64,000 bases of DNA from Salisediminibacterium beveridgei (GCF_001721685.1 NZ_CP012502.1:2232001-2296000); one strand, 5' to 3'. Positions 7,474-17,099 are shown, counted from the stretch's first letter. The notes: generated by a model not told the origin, from the sequence alone. A program made the numbers and translations.

Positions 7474-9342
7474 GTGCGATTGTTTACCGGATCCCTTTTC
7501 ACATTGCTTCTATCAAGCGTATTTGTCTTACTCTTTATGCAAGTATCAAAAGAATTTGCTGCCGTTGAAGGAATCGAAGAGGCAATTGATGAACGCGTAT
7601 CCTTGGACGACATGCAATTACATAACAACAGCTACATCCTCGACGCAAATCATGAGGTTGTCTCGGACATTTACTCCGGTGAAAACCGGATCATCCTCGA
7701 ATACGATGATATCCCTGAAACACTGGTTGATTTATTGATTGCAACCGAGGACCGCACCTTTCGTGATCATCCTGGTTTTGATGCGACCGGGATTGCCAGA
7801 GCCCTGATGGTGAATTTGCAGAGTGACGGCATCGAACAGGGCGCAAGTACCATCACCCAGCAAGTCGCCAGAAATCTGTACTTAAGTCATGATCAGACTT
7901 ATGACAGAAAACTGACTGAACTTCTGTACGCTTATGAAATGGAGCAAGCCTTCGATAAAGAAGAGATTCTCGAACTCTATTTTAACTCCATCTATTTTGC
8001 AAACGGCGTTTACGGAATTGAAGCTGCTGCACAATATTACTTCAATAAAAGCACAGCTGATTTGTCACTTGCAGAGGGTGCCTTTCTTCTGGCGATTCCG
8101 AACAATCCTGCTTACTATAACCCTCTAAACTCTAAGGAGCGGACCCTTCTCAGGCAAGAACGGTTCATCAATAATTTGTTCGATGAGGGCGGTATCGATG
8201 AAGAGACAGCCATTCAATCGAAAAATGAGACGATTGAATTAAAAACAACCCGTAAAGTAGATGACTATCCGGATTATGTGAGTTATGTCTACGATGAGTT
8301 CAAAGAACTGGTAGGTCAATCGGAAGGCTACAGCTCGAGGTTAAATAGTGCCAGCCCGGAAGAGCGCGACCGCATTCAGGAAATGCTCAATGACCGCGTA
8401 AACAATCTTTTAAGTGACGGAATCATAATTGAAACCGCCCTGCAACCCTCTGTGCAAGAGACGGTTGTCTCGACCATGAACCGGCAGTTGACACACAATA
8501 CGTATCAGGGTGCTTTCGTGTTGATTGATCATCAATCCAATGAAATCAAAGCGATCACCGGTGGCCAGGATTACAATAAATTCGATTTTCACCGGGGGCA
8601 TAAAGCCTTTCGACAGCCTGGTTCTGCTTTTAAACCATTGCTCGTTTACGGGCCTTTATTAGATGAAACGAGGTTACGTCCAAGCTCCGTGATCGACGCG
8701 GGTCCCTTTGAACGGGACGGCTATTCACCGGTCAATTTCGGAGGTGCGGTGTATGGGAAATCCAGTATTCTGAATGCACTCACTCATTCATATAATACCG
8801 CAGCCGTTCGTATGCTTGATATGATCGGTGTTGATAAGGGATTTCAATTCATTGAACAGCTTGGCTTTTCGAGGATTACGCCAGCTGATTACCGTCTTCC
8901 AGCTTCTCTCGGCGGATTAACCTATGGAACCAGTGTCCTTGAGATGACCAGAGCTTACACTGTTTTCCAACGAGATGGCGTATACCGCCCTGCCAGGGCG
9001 ATTAAACGGGTTACCACGATCGATGGTGAGGTTCTCTATGAATGGGCCGATGAAGCTCATCAGGTATTCACACCCGATGGGACCCGTCATATGAAGTCAA
9101 TGCTCGCCAATATCGTCAACGAGGGGACTGCGAGACCCTTGAATTTATCCGGTTACAGTTATGTCGGTGGAAAAACGGGAACCAGTAATGATTTCAATGA
9201 CCTCTGGTTTATAGGTTCAGCAGATCATTACACTGCCGGAGTTTGGGTCGGGTACGATAACCCGAAGTCCCTTGAAAGTCAATCAAACGCACATCTTTCC
9301 ATATGGGAAGCTGTGATGAATGCTTTAGCCCAAAACCAGTAA
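7474..9342 (+). CDS. Class A penicillin-binding protein (transglycosylase/transpeptidase)
   Basis: This 622-residue bifunctional peptidoglycan synthase has an N-terminal membrane anchor. The GT51 transglycosylase domain has its catalytic Glu92 in the ATEDRTFRDH motif and GASTITQQVARN after it. The transpeptidase domain has Ser384/Lys387 in PGSAFKP and the KTGTS box at about residue 567. It makes glycan strands and cross-links them outside the membrane. The start is a GTG with TGGAGG 7 bases upstream. Length is close to Bacillus PbpD/PbpF-type enzymes; the exact paralogue is unclear. It lies divergent from signal peptidase with its own terminator. Confidence 0.93.
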   Translation: MRLFTGSLFTLLLSSVFVLLFMQVSKEFAAVEGIEEAIDERVSLDDMQLHNNSYILDANHEVVSDIYSGENRIILEYDDIPETLVDLLIATEDRTFRDHPGFDATGIARALMVNLQSDGIEQGASTITQQVARNLYLSHDQTYDRKLTELLYAYEMEQAFDKEEILELYFNSIYFANGVYGIEAAAQYYFNKSTADLSLAEGAFLLAIPNNPAYYNPLNSKERTLLRQERFINNLFDEGGIDEETAIQSKNETIELKTTRKVDDYPDYVSYVYDEFKELVGQSEGYSSRLNSASPEERDRIQEMLNDRVNNLLSDGIIIETALQPSVQETVVSTMNRQLTHNTYQGAFVLIDHQSNEIKAITGGQDYNKFDFHRGHKAFRQPGSAFKPLLVYGPLLDETRLRPSSVIDAGPFERDGYSPVNFGGAVYGKSSILNALTHSYNTAAVRMLDMIGVDKGFQFIEQLGFSRITPADYRLPASLGGLTYGTSVLEMTRAYTVFQRDGVYRPARAIKRVTTIDGEVLYEWADEAHQVFTPDGTRHMKSMLANIVNEGTARPLNLSGYSYVGGKTGTSNDFNDLWFIGSADHYTAGVWVGYDNPKSLESQSNAHLSIWEAVMNALAQNQ

Positions 9343-9376
9343 AGAGCACTGCCAAACTGGTTTGGCAGTGCTCTTT
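9341..9376. terminator. Terminator after the PBP gene
   Basis: A 17-bp stem with arms 9341-9357 and 9360-9376 overlaps the PBP stop codon and ends in CTCTTT. It probably works for both strands. Confidence 0.75.
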
Positions 9377-9398
9377 ACGTCTTACGTATCATGATGTC

Positions 9399-9956
9399 TC
9401 AGACCGGCAGACTGGCTATTATACTGTTATAAAGTCGCAATATTGCAAAGGTCACCGCCAGAATGAACACACCCCAGAACAAGAGGTGAAACATCACAAG
9501 TCCGATCACAGCAGGTACTGAGAGCTGTTCACTCACTTTGTAAATAAAATAGACAAAGTACATGATGCAAGCCAGGAAAAAGACCGATACAAGCACTGAA
9601 AGCTGAATCTGCGCCAAAAGAGAAACGATGGAGGTCAACAGAAAAATCCATGAACCGCCTCTGACCCGATTCAAATCGGCGCCATCCTGATCTTTGGAAA
9701 AAAATAATAACGACAACTCGTTAATGGTATCTGCAATCAGTTTAAAAGCTGCAAAGAGCATAAAAAATAGAAGCCACATAATAAACAGCATCGTCAGCTG
9801 GATACCACTCTCCGAAAAAAATTCGACCATGCCGCTGTACAAACCCAGTTCATCCATATACTGAATGGCAAACCGGCTGGTAAACAGGGCGAATGATAAG
9901 CTGTACAGGATAATGGAGATCAGTGGAAAGTGACTGGTTAAATACGCATTTTTCAT
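9399..9956 (-). CDS. Polytopic membrane protein, DUF5366/YufK-like
   Basis: This is a 185-residue protein with five or six hydrophobic helices. It starts MKNAYLTSHFPLISI and contains FKLIADTINELSLLFFSKD, which I recall from the Bacillaceae DUF5366 (YufK) family. No function is known. I use the ATG at 9956 because AGAGGA lies about 10 bases before it; a longer reading frame to 10019 lacks a ribosome binding site and would add polar residues. It is not clearly co-transcribed with the adjacent monooxygenase gene (75-base gap), though it could be. Confidence 0.6.
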   Translation of the reverse strand: MKNAYLTSHFPLISIILYSLSFALFTSRFAIQYMDELGLYSGMVEFFSESGIQLTMLFIMWLLFFMLFAAFKLIADTINELSLLFFSKDQDGADLNRVRGGSWIFLLTSIVSLLAQIQLSVLVSVFFLACIMYFVYFIYKVSEQLSVPAVIGLVMFHLLFWGVFILAVTFAILRLYNSIIASLPV

Positions 9957-10031
9957 GAATAGGCCGTCCTCTGTCCTGACGTTAATTCTGATGCTACACG
10001 TTCGGCTACTGAACTGCAATCTTTGATTTTA

Positions 10032-10337
10032 CTAGAGGTGGTGAACGGCCTCATAGGCGAAGATTTCGTTACTTTGAGTCGGTGAAGAATCAAGATTGTC
10101 CCGACGCTTTTTATGAGCAGATTTAAACGCATCACTGTTCACCCAATTTTCATAGTCCGCCCTCGACTCCCATTTTGTTAAGACCACCGGATATTTCTCG
10201 TCCTCTTCGGGCTGCAGGAACATAAAATCCAGGCAACCCGGAATTTCCTTCATCTTCTCTGAACTGTTGCTGAAACGTGCCGCGACATTCTCACGACCTT
10301 CAGGCGGAACATACAGCTGATTCATCACTACAAACAT
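10032..10337 (-). CDS. ABM-domain protein, HmoA/IsdG-like heme monooxygenase
   Basis: This 101-residue protein is one antibiotic-biosynthesis-monooxygenase (ABM) ferredoxin-like domain. Features are VMNQLYVPPEG at the N-terminus, FMFLQPEEDEKYPVVLTKWES in the middle and an FKSAHKK stretch. In Bacillus such proteins (HmoA) open the heme ring to release iron. Whether this one degrades heme cannot be proven from sequence, since the ABM fold has several uses. The start ATG at 10337 has AGGAAGG about 10 bases upstream; a GTG two codons earlier is too close to it. Confidence 0.75.
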   Translation of the reverse strand: MFVVMNQLYVPPEGRENVAARFSNSSEKMKEIPGCLDFMFLQPEEDEKYPVVLTKWESRADYENWVNSDAFKSAHKKRRDNLDSSPTQSNEIFAYEAVHHL

Positions 10338-10496
10338 GTACACTCATCCTTCCTTTCGCCTCAACGGCGTTTTTATCATCACTGATTCTACTAAAATTGG
10401 CCTCTATCTGGCAAAAAAGAAGCTTATACACATTTCTTTTGTTTTGCTTACATGCATGATATAGTAAGGTCAGCATAGTGACAAGGGGGTCTAGTG

Positions 10497-10586
10497 ATGG
10501 GACTGCTATTAATTCTTGGGGTATGTGCAGCATTCCTGGCAGCCATTTGGACTGCGGGGTACAATGACAAACCATACAAGAACTGA
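10497..10586 (+). CDS. 29-residue single-helix membrane peptide
   Basis: This short frame encodes a peptide starting MGLLLILGVCAAFLAAIW and ending in a charged tail NDKPYKN. It would be one transmembrane helix. An AAGGGGG ribosome binding site stands 7 bases before the ATG, and a strong terminator begins 17 bases after the stop. The neat fit between signal and frame supports translation. I do not know the family. Confidence 0.5.
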   Translation: MGLLLILGVCAAFLAAIWTAGYNDKPYKN

Positions 10587-10602
10587 ATCATGTAGATGAA
10601 TT

Positions 10603-10640
10603 AAGAAGCCGCAGACTGATTGATCAGTCTGCGGCTTCTT
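10603..10640. terminator. Bidirectional terminator between the small peptide and trmL
   Basis: Perfect 18-bp arms at 10603-10620 and 10623-10640 end in CTTCTTT. On the minus strand the hairpin overlaps the last codons of trmL. Confidence 0.85.
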
Positions 10641-11115
10641 TGATGGCAATAGGTGCGAATGCTTGCTGTCTTAAAGCTTCGTAGACCACAATAGCCGCTG
10701 TGTTGGAGAGATTCAATGAACGCACAAGATCTGTTTGGGGAATCCGGAAACACTGTTCCTTGAATTGATCTGTTAACTCACTGGGTAAACCGGTTGTCTC
10801 CTTACCGAACACAAAAAAATAATCCGCATCAGGATTGGAATAATCAAAATCGTAAACATTTTTTTCACCAATTGTCTCGATAAAATAAAATACTGCGTTC
10901 GGATACTTTTCTGGAATATCGGAAAAACGATCATGATGTTCGATCTGCACATTTGGCCAATAGTCGCAACCCGCGCGTTTCAGCATTCGATCATCCGTTG
11001 AAAAGCCCAAGGGATGTATCAGATGCAAATGGGAGTGCGTACCCGCACAGGTTCTGGCTATATTTCCGGTATTCGCCGGAATTTCAGGTTCATATAGTAC
11101 GACATGTATACTCAC
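10624..11115 (-). CDS. trmL: tRNA (cytidine/uridine-34 2'-O)-methyltransferase TrmL
   Basis: This 163-residue SPOUT methyltransferase modifies the wobble base ribose of some leucine tRNAs using S-adenosylmethionine. The N-terminus MSIHVVLYEPEIPANTGNIA is the family hallmark. The knot region carries FVFGKETTGLP and IPQTDLVRSLNLSNTAAI, the cofactor-binding loops. Length is typical (about 155-165). It lies 38 bases after a lipoprotein-like gene on the same strand, so the two may share a message. Confidence is high. Confidence 0.95.
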   Translation of the reverse strand: MSIHVVLYEPEIPANTGNIARTCAGTHSHLHLIHPLGFSTDDRMLKRAGCDYWPNVQIEHHDRFSDIPEKYPNAVFYFIETIGEKNVYDFDYSNPDADYFFVFGKETTGLPSELTDQFKEQCFRIPQTDLVRSLNLSNTAAIVVYEALRQQAFAPIAIKEAAD

Positions 11116-11153
11116 GTGAAGCTCACTCCCGATTCAATGATTTCTTTAATAAC

Positions 11154-11699
11154 TCAAGTTGTTGCTTGCGATGATGTCAAAGAAGCAGCAAATTGAAGTA
11201 CCGTTTCAGCGGTAACATTTTTCCCTACGATTTGATAAATTGGAATATCAAAACTCGTAGCTGTCGTTAAATCATCCTGCTTTACAAAGGTGAGCTGCAC
11301 CGTCAGTTCTTCACCGTCCACCAGACTGATCTCTCCAACAAAATCATCAAATTCAATGATTTCGTCATCCTGATCATCAGGTGCAATGGTGTGATCCAAA
11401 CCGAGCACATACTCCCGGAGGTGTTGCAGATCCAGTCCTTGTATGTTTTTGTCCTGAACGATTTCCACCTGACCTTCTTCTTCTTCCGATTCAAAAATCA
11501 TAATGAACAGATCATCTTCAAAGTGTGACTCCATCAGCACCCAATCATCAGGAACCGGATCTGCGACCAGCACGTCAAAAGGCAGTTCCCTTTGAGCCTG
11601 ATTAAGTGTCGCCCCCGTTTGCGTACATGCAACCAGAAGAGAACCTGCGAGAAAAATCGTCACAAGCATGATACATAACTGAATTGTTGATTGTCTCAT
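11154..11699 (-). CDS. Putative lipoprotein, unknown
   Basis: This 181-residue protein has a hydrophobic N-terminus ending in the lipobox LLVAC, so it is likely a lipid-anchored exported protein. The mature part is acidic, with a segment ELPFDVLVADPVPDDWVL and alternating beta-like stretches. It resembles DUF4367-type exported domains only loosely, and I do not assign a family. It lies just upstream of trmL. No enzymatic motif is visible. Confidence 0.65.
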   Translation of the reverse strand: MRQSTIQLCIMLVTIFLAGSLLVACTQTGATLNQAQRELPFDVLVADPVPDDWVLMESHFEDDLFIMIFESEEEEGQVEIVQDKNIQGLDLQHLREYVLGLDHTIAPDDQDDEIIEFDDFVGEISLVDGEELTVQLTFVKQDDLTTATSFDIPIYQIVGKNVTAETVLQFAASLTSSQATT

Positions 11700-11814
11700 C
11701 TCATCACCGATCTTTCCTCATCAACTACTCATCATGTGATATTTATTCACAGTGAACCAAAATTTAGTATACCACATTTTCTCATATTTCAAATCTCATT
11801 TTGGTAAATTGTAA

Positions 11815-12348
11815 TTATCGTCTAGTGAAACTCAAGGTCCCTTCAAGTTCGAGGAGGTGTTCTTTCTTATCGATTCCGCCACCATAACCGACTAGAGAAC
11901 CATTCGACCCAATGACCCGATGACAAGGAATGACCAGCGGTAACGGGTTTTGATTATTTGCTCCACCGACAGCCCGGACTGCTTTTGGTGCACCAATGGC
12001 TTTTGCGATGTCTTTGTAAGATCTGGTCTCTCCAAATGGAATCGATGCCACCTCCGCCCAAACCATTTTTTGGAACGGCGTGCCGTACAAATCGGTTGCA
12101 AGATCAAATGTTGTCCGTTCCCCGTTGAAAAACTGCTGTATTTGCAGTTTTTCTTCAAGAAAATCATCATCTGAAAACAGCAGTTCTTCTCTGATTTGCC
12201 GCGCTCTCAACTTGCGTTTAACGTGACAAATCGTTTCTTTTGAACTCCCAAAAGCGATGAAACATAATCCATACTGACTCTTTACAAGCGTTAAATCGCC
12301 GATCGGACTTGGCATCACACTGTATTTCATTTCTATGCGATTTGACAT
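11815..12348 (-). CDS. ogt: Methylated-DNA--protein-cysteine methyltransferase
   Basis: This 177-residue protein repairs O6-methylguanine by transferring the methyl group to its own cysteine. The active site IPCHRVIGSNG and the helix-turn-helix region FGETRSYKDIAKAIG are present, with GGGIDKKEHLLELEG at the C-terminus. An N-terminal ribonuclease-like domain precedes these. It follows queG after 32 bases on the same strand and is likely co-transcribed. AGGAGG lies 11 bases before the ATG. Confidence 0.93.
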   Translation of the reverse strand: MSNRIEMKYSVMPSPIGDLTLVKSQYGLCFIAFGSSKETICHVKRKLRARQIREELLFSDDDFLEEKLQIQQFFNGERTTFDLATDLYGTPFQKMVWAEVASIPFGETRSYKDIAKAIGAPKAVRAVGGANNQNPLPLVIPCHRVIGSNGSLVGYGGGIDKKEHLLELEGTLSFTRR

Positions 12349-12380
12349 TCGAAACGAGTCCTCCTTTTGTGCTTCTCTCT

Positions 12381-13526
12381 TTATAGACGTGTCGTTCTGG
12401 ATAAATGTTTCATTACATCTGCAATTTCGGCAATGACTTCATCTGCTGTTTCGTCGTCCAAGTGCGCCTCGAGACGAGGCATTGCCTCATCTCCTTTGAT
12501 CTCCGAAAGGGCCCACGCAGCTGTCGCTCGCATTACAGGGCGCTGGTCGTTTTTCAGTACCTCCTCAATCGCAGGGACCGCTGAAACATCTTTGAAATTT
12601 GCCAACGCAATGAGTGCATTTCGTTGAATCGGTTTCTTCCCCCGCCAGGAACCTGAAACCTCACCGAACGTTCTCTTAAACTCTTTATTCGACAAGCTGA
12701 GCAACGGAATTAACTGAGGTTTTGCTTTTTCAGGGTCCGGGGTCATCTCTTCGTGATGGGTATGATTTTTCCCTTTGTTTTCGGGACAGACGACTTGGCA
12801 GGTATCACATCCATAGAGCCTGTTCCCCAGTTTCTGACGGTATTCTTTCGGAATCATCGATTTCGTCAGCGTCAAGTAGGCAATGCATTTTGAACTGTCC
12901 AGTTGACCCCCTTGAATCAATGCATCGGTCGGACAGGCATCAATGCATTTCGTACAGCTTCCGCATTGATCCTCCAATGGTGTATCAGGTTCCACGTAAG
13001 CAGTCATCAGCATCTCACCCAGATAGACATACGAACCAAATTCAGGTGTGATGATCGCACAGTTTTTCGCACTCCAGCCAATACCGGCGCGTTCAGCAAC
13101 AGCGCGATCGGAGAGTTCTCCGGTATCAACCATCACCGCAGTCCGTTCATCAGGCATCAACTCATGCAGATACGCTTCCAACGCTTTCAGTTTCCGTTTC
13201 AGAATATGATGATAGTCTTCACCCCACGAAGCCCTGCAAAAGACACCACGACGATCTCCTTTTACAGACCGGGGCGGGTTTTTTAATTTCGACGGATAGG
13301 CCATTGCAATGGAGACGATGGTTTTCGCTTCCGGAAGAAGACGCTCTGGCTCTGTCCGCTCTTTGACAGAACCTTTTTCAAAGCCTGTTTCAAAACCCAG
13401 CGACTGCTGGTCTTCAAGACGTGATTTCAATGTCACGAAGGGGTCTGCTGAAGCAAAACCGATCTTATCGATCTCTAGTTCCCGGCTTTTTTCAATTAAT
13501 TTATTTTTCAATTCTGATGCTTTCAT
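12381..13526 (-). CDS. queG: Epoxyqueuosine reductase QueG with HEAT-repeat tail
   Basis: This 381-residue enzyme catalyses the last step of queuosine synthesis in tRNA, using cobalamin and two 4Fe-4S clusters. The cluster ligands are in CGSCTKCIDACPTDAL and CDTCQVVCPENK. About 90 C-terminal residues (RNALIALANFKDVSAVPAIE and following) are HEAT-like repeats, which Bacillus QueG also has. I set the start at 13526 (ATGAAAGCATC), where GGGTGGT lies 7 bases upstream; the in-frame GTG four codons earlier overlaps that site. Confidence 0.93.
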   Translation of the reverse strand: MKASELKNKLIEKSRELEIDKIGFASADPFVTLKSRLEDQQSLGFETGFEKGSVKERTEPERLLPEAKTIVSIAMAYPSKLKNPPRSVKGDRRGVFCRASWGEDYHHILKRKLKALEAYLHELMPDERTAVMVDTGELSDRAVAERAGIGWSAKNCAIITPEFGSYVYLGEMLMTAYVEPDTPLEDQCGSCTKCIDACPTDALIQGGQLDSSKCIAYLTLTKSMIPKEYRQKLGNRLYGCDTCQVVCPENKGKNHTHHEEMTPDPEKAKPQLIPLLSLSNKEFKRTFGEVSGSWRGKKPIQRNALIALANFKDVSAVPAIEEVLKNDQRPVMRATAAWALSEIKGDEAMPRLEAHLDDETADEVIAEIADVMKHLSRTTRL

Positions 13527-13805
13527 TTTATATACCACCCTGAGAATTTCAGATCAAAATAACCGACATCACATGGAAAAAGCAGTGCATTCACCATTCA
13601 TTTAAGACACATGCGGTCACGCTCTCCGAAGGCCTTATTGAATATGAAACACTGCTGAATTGCGTCATCTGAAATTCGGTGCAATCATTGTTCATAGAAA
13701 ATCATACTATAGATCAGCGAGAGACGTCAATTCCCTGCAAACGTTCCCAAATTATGTTATGCTAATCGTGAAGCAACTGACTATGTTAACATGGAGGCGA
13801 TGAAA

Positions 13806-14192
13806 ATGACTTTTGACTATACTGTTCCAAGTGATAAGCCGATTGAGCAATTACTCACCGATCTCGAAGTGGAGCTTAAAGAAATCAAGTTCGGCGTGCT
13901 TTGGCCTTTCGATGTGACAGAAACACTCCAGAGTAAAGGGCAGGACTTCGATCAACCCTATTTCATCTATGAAGTTTGTCAACCTGCAGCAGCGAAGAAA
14001 CTGTTGGATATCTCTAACCTCGCGGGCACATTCCTCCCTTGTAAACTGGTAATTTATCAAAGTGGAGATCAATGTTACATTTCCATGCCTAAACCAACGA
14101 AAATGTTTGCCATGCTTGATGATGAAGAGATTCAGCACATTGCATCCGACATCGAAGTGGATTTGATCGATGCCATCAACAAAGCTGTTTAA
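13806..14192 (+). CDS. DUF302 domain protein
   Basis: This 128-residue protein is a single DUF302 domain: an N-terminal FDYTVPSDKPIEQLLTDLE, then KFGVLWPFDVTETL, then FIYEVCQPAAAKKLL and LLPCK-like LPCKLVIYQ. Family members are small alpha/beta proteins of unknown biochemical role, sometimes linked to redox or sulfur metabolism. The start is ambiguous among three in-frame ATGs; the third (13806) has GGAGG 8 bases upstream. It is a monocistronic gene ending at a strong bidirectional terminator. Confidence 0.8.
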   Translation: MTFDYTVPSDKPIEQLLTDLEVELKEIKFGVLWPFDVTETLQSKGQDFDQPYFIYEVCQPAAAKKLLDISNLAGTFLPCKLVIYQSGDQCYISMPKPTKMFAMLDDEEIQHIASDIEVDLIDAINKAV

Positions 14193-14201
14193 TTTAAGCC
14201 A

Positions 14202-14244
14202 ATAGAACGCCCTGACTGCAGAAAAAGCAGTCAGGGCGTTCTAT
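14202..14244. terminator. Bidirectional terminator between DUF302 and yebC genes
   Basis: Perfect 18-bp arms (14202-14219 and 14227-14244) ending in TTCTAT close both convergent genes. Confidence 0.85.
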
Positions 14245-14248
14245 TATT

Positions 14249-14968
14249 TCAGTTTAAATCCACATTGTGATAAACCTGCTGGACATCATCAAGGTCTTCA
14301 AGAGCGTCAACCAGCTTTTCGAATTTTTCTTTACTTTCCTCATTCGGCAATTGCGTTTCTGTTTGCGGCAGCATTTCGAATTCCGCGACTGTAAATTCAG
14401 TCACACCTGCCTGCTTCAGTGCTTCCTGCACGACATGAAACTCCTCAGGTGCTGTATAAATAATGACCTGGTTGTCTTCTTCGAGAATATCACGGGCATC
14501 AAGATCCGCTTCCATCAGCCATTCCATAACGTCTTCAGCAGACACGTCCGCAATACCGATGACGGCGTTTTGTTCAAACATATATGCAACCGATCCACTG
14601 ACTCCCATATTGCCGCTGTTCTTTCCAAAAGCAGCTCTCACTTCACTTGCGGTGCGGTTGACGTTATTCGTCAGAGCGTCCACGATAAGCATTGAGCCAT
14701 CGGGTCCAAATCCTTCGTAGCGAAGTTCGTCATAACTTTCTTCCCCACCGCCTTTTGCCTTATCAATGGCCTTGTCAATGATATGCTTTGGCACATTGTA
14801 CGTTTTTGCCTGCTCCAATACGAATTTCAACGCCTGATTTGACTCCGGATCGGGCTCGCCGTCTTTTGCCACCATATAAATTTTCCGTCCGAATTTCGCA
14901 TAGATACGACTGACGTTCTTATCGCGTGCTGCCTTTTTTTCTTTAATGTTGCTCCATTTACGTCCCAT
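14249..14968 (-). CDS. yebC: YebC/PmpR-family protein (YeeI-like)
   Basis: This 239-residue protein matches the YebC family: [18 protein letters not shown] at the start, [20 protein letters not shown], and [12 protein letters not shown]. Members bind DNA, and recent work on the family links them to translation of proline-rich stretches. The sequence is the YeeI-like variant, which begins with MGRKW rather than MAGHS. I use the ATG at 14968, which gives the usual family N-terminus; the frame continues nine codons upstream to a poorer start. Confidence 0.9.
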   Translation of the reverse strand: MGRKWSNIKEKKAARDKNVSRIYAKFGRKIYMVAKDGEPDPESNQALKFVLEQAKTYNVPKHIIDKAIDKAKGGGEESYDELRYEGFGPDGSMLIVDALTNNVNRTASEVRAAFGKNSGNMGVSGSVAYMFEQNAVIGIADVSAEDVMEWLMEADLDARDILEEDNQVIIYTAPEEFHVVQEALKQAGVTEFTVAEFEMLPQTETQLPNEESKEKFEKLVDALEDLDDVQQVYHNVDLN

Positions 14969-15038
14969 GATACGCTCCCCTCTCCTTTTACTCAACGAAC
15001 TTATTATACACGATTTCCCGCTCTGTTTGTGAGATGTT

Positions 15039-15365
15039 TCACCGGATTGTTTTCACAAACTTCCAGCTCTTTTCATTCGGATCATCGGAATTGTTCACCT
15101 GCTTGATGAGACCCGCTTCAGCAATGTAGCTGAGGTAGGTGTTCACTTCTACTGGATCCGCTTTATTGGAAAAGACGTTTTTCACCATCTCTCCTGTGGT
15201 TGCGGATTTCCCGTTTTTCTCTTCACGCAGATACAACAGCAGTTTGACCCGTTTTTTCTGCCGGGCTTCTTCTTGATATTTACCCGTGAACAGTTTCTTA
15301 ATGGGCTCTGCTGCAAACACACCCAATGTCATCCCGAACAGCACAAGTATCAAATCATAAAACAT
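15039..15365 (-). CDS. Membrane-anchored small protein with winged-helix-like tail, unknown
   Basis: This is a 108-residue protein with one N-terminal helix ([21 protein letters not shown]) and a basic connector ([15 protein letters not shown]). The soluble part reads like a winged-helix or PadR-type fold, ending in [19 protein letters not shown] do not recognise a named family, and the fold suggestion is inference. It lies between yebC and a methyltransferase, all on the minus strand, with gaps of 70 and 31 bases. Confidence 0.6.
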   Translation of the reverse strand: MFYDLILVLFGMTLGVFAAEPIKKLFTGKYQEEARQKKRVKLLLYLREEKNGKSATTGEMVKNVFSNKADPVEVNTYLSYIAEAGLIKQVNNSDDPNEKSWKFVKTIR

Positions 15366-15396
15366 CCATTGCCGCCTCCTGATTGCTCCTATTTTT

Positions 15397-16155
15397 CTAT
15401 TCTCCCGGTTTCACCGCTTCAACTGTGATCATTCCGGTGCCTTTTTGAGGTGTTTTTCCGTAGTCATAATCTGCAGAAAAGGATACATCGACAAATCCCA
15501 GTTTTTCAAGCTGGAGCCGCAGCTCTTCCAGTCCGTACCATCTGATTCTGAATTCTTCCAACTCTGTATCCACAAGCCTCTGCTCGTACCATTTTTCATA
15601 GCGGTGATGATACAAGAGTGTCTGATTGATCTGATTTGCTTCAATCAGTTTTGATTCGAGTGTGATTAAATCACCAGCAGGCAAGTGGAAACGCCGTGTG
15701 GAAATATAGCCGGGGGTCAGGCAGTCAGGCAGGAACACATCAAAGATCAATCGACCATTTGGCATGAGACTGGCCATGAATTTCTCCAGCACTTTGATGG
15801 CTGTTTCTCTGTCGTGAATCAGCAAAAAGGAGCCTGCAGGCAGGATGATCGCCGCGTAGGATTTGTTCAAGCTGACATGCGTCATGTCCTCATGGTTCAC
15901 ACGAATGGCAGTCCCCCGCTCCTTTGCGTGATGCCGGCACAAAATAAGCATTTCCCTGGAATTGTCAAATCCTTCAATATTGAAATTTGCTTCCTGGAGA
16001 GGAATCAATATTCTTCCATTTCCGCAAGCTGGTTCCAAAACAGGGCCCGAAATGTCTTTTAGTCTCTCGCTATAAAATTCCAAATCACCGAAGGAAAATC
16101 CGATGGGTTTATCGACATCATACACTTCCACAGACAGTTTACCGTAGACCGCCAT
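15397..16155 (-). CDS. Class I SAM-dependent methyltransferase
   Basis: This 252-residue enzyme has a Rossmann-type methyltransferase core: motif I is VLEPACGNGRILIPL, followed by the acidic FDNSREML and NHEDMTHV. PNGRLIFDVFLPD corresponds to motif III. The C-terminal part (WYEQRLVDTELEEFRIRWY) would form the substrate side. The substrate is not predictable. The start at 16155 has GGGGTGGTG upstream; GTG codons before it lie inside that site. It probably forms an operon with the next gene at 15039-15365. Confidence 0.8.
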   Translation of the reverse strand: MAVYGKLSVEVYDVDKPIGFSFGDLEFYSERLKDISGPVLEPACGNGRILIPLQEANFNIEGFDNSREMLILCRHHAKERGTAIRVNHEDMTHVSLNKSYAAIILPAGSFLLIHDRETAIKVLEKFMASLMPNGRLIFDVFLPDCLTPGYISTRRFHLPAGDLITLESKLIEANQINQTLLYHHRYEKWYEQRLVDTELEEFRIRWYGLEELRLQLEKLGFVDVSFSADYDYGKTPQKGTGMITVEAVKPGE

Positions 16156-16307
16156 ATTCACCACCCCTTTTTCTCTTGCTTTGTTTCTATTATAGTATGA
16201 AGGAAGGCCGCAAACAATTCACATACTATTTTAAAGCAAGAATACTTTTCATCTAAAAGGGTATCCGGTATACTAAGTTAATATATGAATTGAAAGGGGA
16301 AACCTCC

Positions 16308-17099
16308 ATGCTCTACTATAAGACCTATCCACATGAATCCAGCAAAGAATGGGTTACCTTCGTGCATGGTGCAGGCGGAAACTCCGCTACCTGGTATAAA
16401 CAAATTAAAGCGTATCGACAGCATTTCAACGTACTGCTCGTTGATTTACGCGGTCACGGGCGCTCCCAATCAAAAAAATGGTCTAAAAATGACAGCTTCA
16501 AAGACATTGCGACAGATATAAAAGAGGTGCTTGATTACGAACAGATTCAAAGCACACATATGATCGGCATCTCCCTTGGAACCATCGTGATTCAAACCTT
16601 CAGTCATCTGTACCCGGATCGACTTACATCGATGATTCTCGGTGGTGCCGTTGTGCATGTGAATCTGCGAACCAATATCCTGATCAACTTAGGCAATATG
16701 ACCAAACATGTTATTCCATACATGTGGCTCTATAAATTCTTTGCATGGGTCATCATGCCAAAGAGTAATCACCTCGAATCACGGGTGGCATTCGTCTCGC
16801 AGGCCAAAAAGATGTATCAAAAAGAATTCATCCGCTGGTTTAAGCTCACCCGGGCCATCAACCCATTTCTTTCAAGACTCCAACGGAATTTTAACGGCAT
16901 TCCCACATTGTTTGTCATGGGAGATGAAGATTACCTGTTCCTCCCTCCGGTGGAAGATCTGATCCGAACCGGCAAAGGATTAACACTTGAAATCGTTCCA
17001 AATTCAGGCCATGTATGCAATATTGATCAGGCGGACTACTTCAACAATTCAACCATCGCTTACATTAATAAACTGAAACAAACCATTCATGATCGATAA
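16308..17099 (+). CDS. Alpha/beta hydrolase
   Basis: This 263-residue hydrolase has an oxyanion motif HGAGGNSATW, nucleophile Ser in GISLG, likely catalytic Asp in VMGDEDYLF and His in NSGHVCNID. A cap of about 80 residues lies between the nucleophile and the Asp. No substrate can be inferred; the family includes esterases, lactonases and haloperoxidase-like enzymes. ATG at 16308 has AAAGGGG 8 bases upstream; a TTG six codons earlier sits in the Shine-Dalgarno region. Confidence 0.85.
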   Translation: MLYYKTYPHESSKEWVTFVHGAGGNSATWYKQIKAYRQHFNVLLVDLRGHGRSQSKKWSKNDSFKDIATDIKEVLDYEQIQSTHMIGISLGTIVIQTFSHLYPDRLTSMILGGAVVHVNLRTNILINLGNMTKHVIPYMWLYKFFAWVIMPKSNHLESRVAFVSQAKKMYQKEFIRWFKLTRAINPFLSRLQRNFNGIPTLFVMGDEDYLFLPPVEDLIRTGKGLTLEIVPNSGHVCNIDQADYFNNSTIAYINKLKQTIHDR

